Source: DTU049 sp033809015
GTDB taxonomy: Bacteria; Bacteroidota; Bacteroidia; Bacteroidales; DTU049
Assembly: GCA_033809015.1 (NCBI GenBank)
Contig: JAPXMM010000079.1
Span: forward strand, 1-11,887
Length of the DNA stretch: 11,887 nucleotides
Direction: 5' to 3'
Numbering within the stretch: the stretch's first letter is position 1; each line of letters starts with the position of its first letter. The notes below the pieces were generated by a model. That model saw only the letters and a program-made list of their open reading frames with translations, ran no database searches and was not told where the DNA came from. Position numbers and translations under genes: made by a program. Below, piece by piece: positions 7,917 to 11,887 of this stretch.

Positions 7917-8768
7917 ATGGATAGATTACAATTGGAAGAAATCATAAAGTGGTCATTAATAGAGGATATAGGCGAGGGAGATCACACCTCACTAGCCATA
8001 ATAGATTCACAAGCTATAGGGAATACAGCTCTATATGTTAAAGAAAAAGGCATAATTGCTGGTATTTCTTTTGCTAGACAACTTATTCATTATTATGATC
8101 CTACCATTTCTATTAATCTTTTGAAAACTGATGGAGACGTCGTAGTCCCAGGGGATATAGTTTTTAATCTATATGGTAAACAACAGTCTATGCTTGCAGT
8201 AGAAAGAGTATTACTTAATTTTATGCAAAGAATGTCTGGTATAGCCACTACTACTCGCAAAATGGTAGATAAAATTTCGCACACTAAAGCTAAACTTTTA
8301 GATACACGAAAAACTACACCTCTATTGAGGGAATTAGAAAAAGAGGCTGTTAGATTAGGTGGTGGTTTTAATCATCGCTTTGGATTATATGATATGATTT
8401 TGATAAAAGATAATCATATAGACTTCGCTGGTGGAGTATCTCAAGCTATCACTAGAGTAGAAAAATATTTAACAGACAAAAAACTAACCCTTCCTATCGA
8501 AGTAGAAGCTCGCAACATCGAAAACGTTAAAGAAATTTTACAATTTGATTCAGTATTTCGAATAATGTTAGATAATTTCAATATAGATGATATCAAAACC
8601 GCTGTAACCATTGTAAATGGTAAAAAAGAAATAGAAGTTAGTGGTGGCATTAATCTTAATAACATTAAAGATTATGCAGAGACTGGTGTTGATTATATTT
8701 CAAGTGGTTATATGACACATCATTATGCTAGCCTAGATCTTAGTCTCAAAGTCATTAAAAATAATTAA
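7917..8768 (+). CDS. nadC: Nicotinate-nucleotide pyrophosphorylase (quinolinate phosphoribosyltransferase)
   Basis: NadC converts quinolinate and PRPP to nicotinate mononucleotide, CO2 and pyrophosphate, the third step of de novo NAD synthesis from aspartate. The 283 residues match the family length. The N-terminal open-sandwich domain includes GDHTS (21-25). The barrel includes ERVLLNFMQRMSGIAT (96-111), DTRKTTP (129-135, R131/K132), LEKEAVRLGGGFNHRFGLYDMI (140-161), KDNH (164-167), EVEAR near 195-199, IMLDNFN, and the phosphate-binding EVSGGINL. These quinolinate, PRPP and dimer-interface residues all appear intact, so the enzyme should be active. It follows the nitrilase gene by 17 nt. nadA and nadB are not in the window. 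Confidence 0.96.
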   Translation: MDRLQLEEIIKWSLIEDIGEGDHTSLAIIDSQAIGNTALYVKEKGIIAGISFARQLIHYYDPTISINLLKTDGDVVVPGDIVFNLYGKQQSMLAVERVLLNFMQRMSGIATTTRKMVDKISHTKAKLLDTRKTTPLLRELEKEAVRLGGGFNHRFGLYDMILIKDNHIDFAGGVSQAITRVEKYLTDKKLTLPIEVEARNIENVKEILQFDSVFRIMLDNFNIDDIKTAVTIVNGKKEIEVSGGINLNNIKDYAETGVDYISSGYMTHHYASLDLSLKVIKNN

Positions 8769-8804
8769 CAATTACATTAAGTAATATTAAATTAATTGAG
8801 ATAG

Positions 8805-9050
8805 GTTTTAGCTGATAACTATTTCTAAATATTCTTTTATTAATTGAATAATTCAAAAATTTATCGGGGGCTCGAATTAAATCCGCAGTGGAGATTTTTC
8901 TTATATTCTTTCTTTGTGTGGCTTCGATACAAGCTTCGCACTACTCAGCCACCATCAAAGTTATTTCGTCCAAAATTATAAAAATAATCAAATTCTTATA
9001 AAATTTACTTACGCTTATATATTCACAATAATAATTTAGTTATTGATTAA
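8805..9050 (+). repeat. Intergenic repeat, copy 1 (uninterrupted)
   Basis: This copy is in the same orientation as copy 2 (10330-10740). Shared blocks in order are an AT-rich lead (8805-8870), CTCGAATTAAAT-CCGCA (about 8871-8887), a GGAGA-T-TTTTCTT segment, the hairpin core GTGGCT...CTACTCAGCCACCATCAAAG (to 8960), and a tail with TCAAATTC, ATTCAC and TTTAGTTATT (about 8989-9045). It lacks the 90-bp palindromic element present in copy 2, with CCGCA running directly into GTGGAGA. Similarity outside the blocks is weak, so the edges are approximate. Confidence 0.72.
8912..8960. repeat. REP-like hairpin in repeat copy 1
   Basis: The inner arms GTGGCT (8918-8923) and AGCCAC (8947-8952) are perfect, and the outer CTTT (8912-8915) and AAAG (8957-8960) can extend the stem across an internal loop. 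The loop contains TTCG twice. The core GTGGCTTCG...CTCAGCCACC resembles palindromes commonly scattered between Bacteroidota genes (from memory). Confidence 0.6.
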
Positions 9051-9069
9051 ACCCCTAATTCAATTAATT

Positions 9070-9672
9070 TCATTTAATAAATGAATTAATTTTCTCTTTA
9101 ATATCTAAATATTCTTTTTCATTTTTTATAAAATCTATGCCATTAGTATCTAGATAGAGTATGGGCAAATCGGGATGAGAAGAGAAAAATTGTAAATAAC
9201 TATTTTGAATGTTTTCTAAATATTCAGCAGTGATACTATTTTCGTATGATCTACCTCTTTTATTAATATTGTTGAGTAATTGATCTGTAGAAGCATATAG
9301 AAATATTATTAAATCTGGCTTGACAATATGATTAGACATAATATCATAAATATTTGCGAAAAGCTCGTATTCGTTAGTGTCTCTAAGGGTTTCTTTAGCA
9401 AAAATAAAGGTTTTATCAAAGATAAAATCAGCAACTTTAATGTCATAGAATATATTTTCTCTCACTTCTAGCTTTAATTGTTTATATCTCATAGCTAAAA
9501 AACTGAGTTCTAGAGCTAGCGCATATCTACCTGGTTCTTTATAAAATTTAGGTAAAAAAGCATTATCTTCGAATTGTTCTAATATTAGTTGTGCATTCCA
9601 ATCTTTAGCAAGCATACAAGCCAACGATGTTTTTCCTACTCCTATACAACCTTCTATACATATATATTTCAT
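9070..9672 (-). CDS. Deoxynucleoside kinase (dNK / dGK-dCK family)
   Basis: This cytoplasmic salvage enzyme phosphorylates a deoxynucleoside with ATP. Its 200 residues fit the bacterial dNK family. The P-loop GCIGVGKTS covers residues 8-16. LEQFEDNAFLPKFY (31-44) carries the catalytic acidic residue after strand 2. ELSFLAMRYKQL (55-66) and VADFIFDKTFIFAKETL (80-96) are the substrate-site blocks, and the lid KRGRSYE (138-144) supplies phosphate-binding arginines. The base specificity (dA, dG, dC or broad) cannot be read from this. The start is fixed by the ATGA overlap: its ATG at 9672-9670 overlaps the folK stop at 9671-9669, implying coupled translation. The pairing of folK with a dNK gene recurs in Bacteroidota. 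Confidence 0.92.
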   Translation of the reverse strand: MKYICIEGCIGVGKTSLACMLAKDWNAQLILEQFEDNAFLPKFYKEPGRYALALELSFLAMRYKQLKLEVRENIFYDIKVADFIFDKTFIFAKETLRDTNEYELFANIYDIMSNHIVKPDLIIFLYASTDQLLNNINKRGRSYENSITAEYLENIQNSYLQFFSSHPDLPILYLDTNGIDFIKNEKEYLDIKEKINSFIK

Positions 9673-10172
9673 AAATTCACTTGATCTAATGATGTAACCA
9701 TACTATTGTCTTTGCATTGTAGTAAAAGATTTTTCACGGTTTCATTTAAAAGCGGATGAACATAATCTGGAGCTATTTCTGATAAAGGTAAAAGTATAAA
9801 TCTGCGATTGTGCAAAAGTGGATGAGGTATGGTAATGATATCCTTATATTTATAACAAATATTATCATAAAATAAAATATCTATATCGATAGTCCTATCA
9901 GTGTAAAAGTTTTTAGAATGGCTGCCTCTACCTAACAAGTTTTCAATAATTTTTATTTTATTAAGTAATTCTAAAGGTTTTAAAAAAGTTTTCACCTCTA
10001 TGCATTGATTTATAAAATCATGATGCGAAGCATATCCCCAAGGCTCAGATAAATACAAAGAACTCTCTTTGGATATGAACCCTATATCAGATTTAATGAA
10101 TATTTTTGCTTGGAAAATATAATCTAATTTATTGCCAAGATTACTACCTAAAGACAAGTAAACGGTATGCAC
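9669..10172 (-). CDS. folK: 6-hydroxymethyl-7,8-dihydropterin pyrophosphokinase (HPPK)
   Basis: FolK transfers pyrophosphate from ATP to 6-hydroxymethyl-7,8-dihydropterin, the step before dihydropteroate synthase in folate synthesis. Its 167 residues are a normal single-domain length. Diagnostic blocks are VYLSLGSNLGNK (4-15), SSLYLSEPWGY (37-47), FINQCIEV (53-60), LGRGSHSKNFYTDRTIDIDIL (80-100) with metal-binding D96 and D98 and the R93 nearby, and IPHPLLHNRRFILLPLSEIAP (115-135). No FolB or FolP fusion is present. It is the first gene of a two-gene minus-strand unit with the kinase and starts about 600 nt after uvrA, across repeat copy 2. An A/T-only hairpin and a TAATTTTG box lie just upstream. 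Confidence 0.95.
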   Translation of the reverse strand: MHTVYLSLGSNLGNKLDYIFQAKIFIKSDIGFISKESSLYLSEPWGYASHHDFINQCIEVKTFLKPLELLNKIKIIENLLGRGSHSKNFYTDRTIDIDILFYDNICYKYKDIITIPHPLLHNRRFILLPLSEIAPDYVHPLLNETVKNLLLQCKDNSMVTSLDQVNL

Positions 10173-10183
10173 AAAACTTTTTA

Positions 10184-10191
10184 CAAAATTA
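10184..10191 (-). promoter_or_regulatory. Possible -7 box for folK
   Basis: The minus strand reads TAATTTTG, a match to TAnnTTTG, only 11 nt before the folK ATG at 10172. A start here would leave a nearly leaderless mRNA. No -33 TTTG is visible, so a promoter farther upstream, possibly inside the repeat, is as likely. Confidence 0.25.
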
Positions 10192-10213
10192 TAAATTATT
10201 TTATAATTTATAA
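10189..10213. repeat. A/T-only inverted repeat upstream of folK
   Basis: The arms TTATAAATTAT (10189-10199) and ATAATTTATAA (10203-10213) are perfectly complementary around the loop TTT. The structure sits 17-41 nt before the folK start and overlaps the possible -7 box. In DNA this AT-rich it may be chance; an operator or mRNA structure is possible. Confidence 0.35.
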
Positions 10214-10421
10214 CTAAAATGATAATAAATCATTCCACCCAGTGTAGATTCTTTTATTCTTTCTTTTTATAGTAGAAAAGAAATATTTTATTAAATATCA
10301 AATTAAATTCACTAGAAATATAATTATTTTGAAATAGTCGTTTAGATAAATAATTTTGCTAAAAATTTTTGTTATAATAGAATACACAAATATTAATTCT
10401 TTACTCGAATTAAAACCGCAT

Positions 10422-10511
10422 TGGGAAATGATTTGCAATAAAACACATCGTATGGGCGTATAATTATACGCCCATACATATTATCGCATAGTTTTATCAA
10501 ATCATTTCCCA
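10422..10511. mobile_element. 90-bp MITE-like palindromic element inside repeat copy 2
   Basis: The termini TGGGAAATGATTTG (10422-10435) and CAAATCATTTCCCA (10498-10511) are 14-bp perfect inverted repeats. Just inside, ATAAAAC (10438-10444) and GTTTTAT (10491-10497) are also complementary. A 28-bp palindrome lies near the centre. It has no coding capacity and no obvious target duplication. Comparison with copy 1 (CCGCA next to GTGGAGA) shows a site without it. The same 14-mer at the same junction in copy 3 shows it is a recurring unit, perhaps derived from a larger insertion sequence. Confidence 0.6.
10450..10477. repeat. 28-bp perfect palindrome
   Basis: The half-site GTATGGGCGTATAA (10450-10463) is followed without a spacer by its exact reverse complement (10464-10477). 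It is locally GC-richer than its surroundings, which makes conservation of the palindrome more notable. It could be a protein-binding site, a cruciform or the tip of a transposon-like hairpin. No U-run follows on either strand, so a simple intrinsic terminator is less likely. Confidence 0.75.
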
Positions 10512-10517
10512 GCGGAG

Positions 10518-10566
10518 ACTTTTCTTTTTGTGGCTTCGCTCTACTCAGCCACCATCAAAGAAAAGT
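10518..10566. repeat. Extended REP-like hairpin in repeat copy 2
   Basis: The outer arms ACTTTTCTTT (10518-10527) and AAAGAAAAGT (10557-10566) are a perfect 10-bp match. The inner arms GTGGCT (10530-10535) and AGCCAC (10547-10552) are a perfect 6-bp match around an 11-nt loop; the stems are separated by TT and CATC. On the plus strand TTTTAAAATTT follows. The inner core is shared with 8912-8960, while the outer stem is much better preserved here. Confidence 0.7.
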
Positions 10567-10773
10567 TTTAAAATTTAAGACTAAATATGAAATCAATTAT
10601 ATATAAATTTAATTTTTTTATTATAAAAATTTATAACAACATTAATTTAAATTGTATAAAAATTTAAAATAAATCAAATTCATAATAAAGATAGCTATTA
10701 CTGATGCATTCACCGTAATATTTTAGTTATTACTTATACATTTAAATCGAAAAACTATTTATTAACAAATGTT

Positions 10774-11887
10774 CTAATTTGTTTTATTCAAATATTTAGT
10801 AGTTATTGTATTAGATTTCAAAAAATCTTCTATATTACCTTGGAAAATTAGATAACCACCTAGGTCGCCACCTTCTGGACCAAGCTCTATCACCCAATCT
10901 GCTCGTTTGATTAACTCTATATTATGCTCGATATAGCATATAGTGTGGCCTTTGAGTATTAGCTCTTTTAGACTTTTGAATAGCATATCTACATCATAAT
11001 AATGCAAGCCAGTAGTAGGTTCATCAAAGATAAATAAAGTTTTATCCATTTTATTGCCAGCACCTATATAACTAGCTAATTTTAGCCTTTGTGCCTCACC
11101 TCCAGACAAAGTATCAGTAGATTGTCCCATTTTCAGATATCCCAGCCCTACTTTTCTAAGTAGTTCTAGCCCATTCATGGTCTGAGTAATCAGAGATTCT
11201 ATTTTTTTATTTTTTGCAAAACTATATTGAGATTTGAAAAAATTATAAGCATCATCAATAGTCATATCTAGAATATCGTAAATATTTTTTTGGCCAAATG
11301 TTACCTCCAGCACATCATCTTTAAATCTTTTGCCATGGCAATCTTCACAAGGAATTTTAACATCAGCCATGAATTGCATTTCTATAATTATGTATCCATC
11401 GCCTTTGCAGGTCTCACAACGTCCTCCTTCTGTATTAAAAGAGAAAGTGCTCGGCTTATAACCTCTTTGAATGGCTATAGGCATCAGACTGTATAGCTCT
11501 CTAATATAATCAAATATCTTTAAAAAAGTTATCGGATTCGATCTGGTAGAGCGGGAGATTGGAGATTGATCTATCAAAACAACATTTTTAATTGATTGAT
11601 ATTCCCCTTTTAGTCTATTAGCTTCATTTCCTGGATGCTTTAAAAAATTATGAAACTCTTCGTAAATCTCGTCAACTATCAAAGTAGATTTACCTGATCC
11701 ACTAACACCGACTACAGCAGTTATTTCATTTATTGGTATTTTGATACTAATGTCTTTTAGATTATTTTTATTAGCACCTATGAATTCTATAAAATGATTG
11801 TTGGGTCCTAAAAAAGAAAATTTATTTTTAGGAGCTATCTCTTGTGAAGGATTATTCAAATATTTAGCAGTGTAACTATTAGAATTA
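10774..11887 (-). CDS. uvrA: UvrA excinuclease ABC subunit A, C-terminal part (5' end beyond window)
   Basis: UvrA is the ATP-dependent damage sensor of nucleotide excision repair; it works as a dimer with UvrB. Only the second ATPase half is in the window. The stop is the TAG at 10776-10774. The codon at 11859 is TTG, but the frame stays open upstream to the window edge and encodes NSYTAKYL, matching the NSLTGxYL linker of UvrA, so 11859 is not a start. Counting from 11859: Walker A GVSGSGKST (51-59), DQSPISRSTRSNP (97-109), RGYKPSTFSFN (132-142), a zinc module with C148/C151 and C171/C174, MGQSTDTLSGGEAQRLKLAS (signature LSGGEAQ, 251-257), Walker B LFIFDEPTTGLH (275-286), H312 in IEHN, and DWVIELGPEGGDLGG. 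All ATPase motifs are intact. The full protein should be near 940 residues. A UvrA2-like paralogue cannot be fully excluded without the N-terminal half. Confidence 0.93.
   Translation of the reverse strand, partial: NSNSYTAKYLNNPSQEIAPKNKFSFLGPNNHFIEFIGANKNNLKDISIKIPINEITAVVGVSGSGKSTLIVDEIYEEFHNFLKHPGNEANRLKGEYQSIKNVVLIDQSPISRSTRSNPITFLKIFDYIRELYSLMPIAIQRGYKPSTFSFNTEGGRCETCKGDGYIIIEMQFMADVKIPCEDCHGKRFKDDVLEVTFGQKNIYDILDMTIDDAYNFFKSQYSFAKNKKIESLITQTMNGLELLRKVGLGYLKMGQSTDTLSGGEAQRLKLASYIGAGNKMDKTLFIFDEPTTGLHYYDVDMLFKSLKELILKGHTICYIEHNIELIKRADWVIELGPEGGDLGGYLIFQGNIEDFLKSNTITTKYLNKTN

Larger units (their letters stand above)
8769..9069. other. Convergent intergenic gap filled by repeat copy 1
   Basis: This gap separates the 3' ends of nadC (+) and the kinase gene (-). 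No gene is supportable here; most of it is repeat copy 1 with its hairpin, listed separately. No canonical terminator with a U-run lies next to either stop, so the repeat hairpin at 8912-8960 may serve as a shared terminator, which is inference. Confidence 0.6.
10330..10740 (+). repeat. Intergenic repeat, copy 2 (interrupted by a 90-bp element)
   Basis: The left part (10327-10444) matches copy 3 at the window start in inverted orientation. CTCGAATTAAAACCGCA (10404-10420) and, after the insert, GCGGAGACTTTTCTTT, the GTGGCT...AGCCACCATCAAAG hairpin, and a tail with TCAAATTC, ATTCACCGTAAT and TTTTAGTTATTA (about 10674-10733) match copy 1 in the same order. Joining the DNA on either side of the insert restores the copy 1 arrangement. 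Similarity is high only in blocks. Confidence 0.75.
10173..10773. other. 601-bp intergenic gap between uvrA and folK, largely repeat copy 2
   Basis: Both flanking genes are on the minus strand, so this lies downstream of uvrA and upstream of folK. I see no coding region. It holds an A/T hairpin at 10189-10213, repeat copy 2 with a 90-bp palindromic insert and a REP-like hairpin, and about 150 bp of very AT-rich DNA before the uvrA stop. It is the least explained stretch of the window. Confidence 0.7.

Noticed and set aside
8805..10740. CRISPR-like arrangement of repeats
   Set aside because: There are only two direct copies about 1.5 kb apart, with genes between them and no regular short repeats or spacers.
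11857..11859. TTG as a start codon for a short 361-residue UvrA-like protein
   Set aside because: The frame is open upstream to the window edge, and its translation continues the UvrA linker, so the gene is cut by the window and is not a shortened UvrA.

Overview
The window is AT-rich DNA with Bacteroidota-type gene content. The signs are a SecD and SecF fused in one 1030-residue protein, folK overlapping a deoxynucleoside kinase gene, a UvrA of the Bacteroidota type, A-rich leaders in place of strong Shine-Dalgarno sites, and -7 boxes matching TAnnTTTG. The strong A/T bias, an insertion-sequence transposase and repeat-filled intergenic gaps would fit a host-associated or small-genome member of the phylum, but this is inference. 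I cannot name a genus.

Layout. Positions 1-291 hold the inverted, partial copy of an intergenic repeat. At 292-1299 (-) lies an IS1595-type transposase, less AT-rich than its neighbours. A 16-bp perfect hairpin (1378-1412) separates it from a monovalent cation:proton antiporter (1458-3758, -). A divergent promoter gap (3759-3952) leads to secDF (3953-7045, +), then an omega-amidase-like nitrilase (7105-7899, +) and nadC (7917-8768, +). A 301-bp convergent gap holds repeat copy 1. Beyond it, on the minus strand, are a deoxynucleoside kinase gene (9070-9672) and folK (9669-10172), which share a 4-nt ATGA overlap. A 601-bp gap holds repeat copy 2, then comes the 3' part of uvrA (10774 to the window end, -), whose frame stays open off the right edge.

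The genes are core housekeeping functions: protein export (SecDF), ion and pH homeostasis (antiporter), metabolite repair (omega-amidase), NAD synthesis (NadC), folate synthesis (FolK), dNTP salvage (kinase) and DNA repair (UvrA). They do not form one pathway.

The accessory signal is in the gaps. A composite repeat of roughly 250-400 bp occurs three times. Copies 1 and 2 are direct and copy 3 is inverted at the left edge. It carries a REP-like hairpin with arms GTGGCT and AGCCAC. In copy 2 it is interrupted by a 90-bp element with 14-bp terminal inverted repeats and a 28-bp perfect palindrome near its centre; copy 1 looks like the corresponding uninterrupted site. I see no CRISPR array, tRNA, rRNA, defence system or new multigene system.
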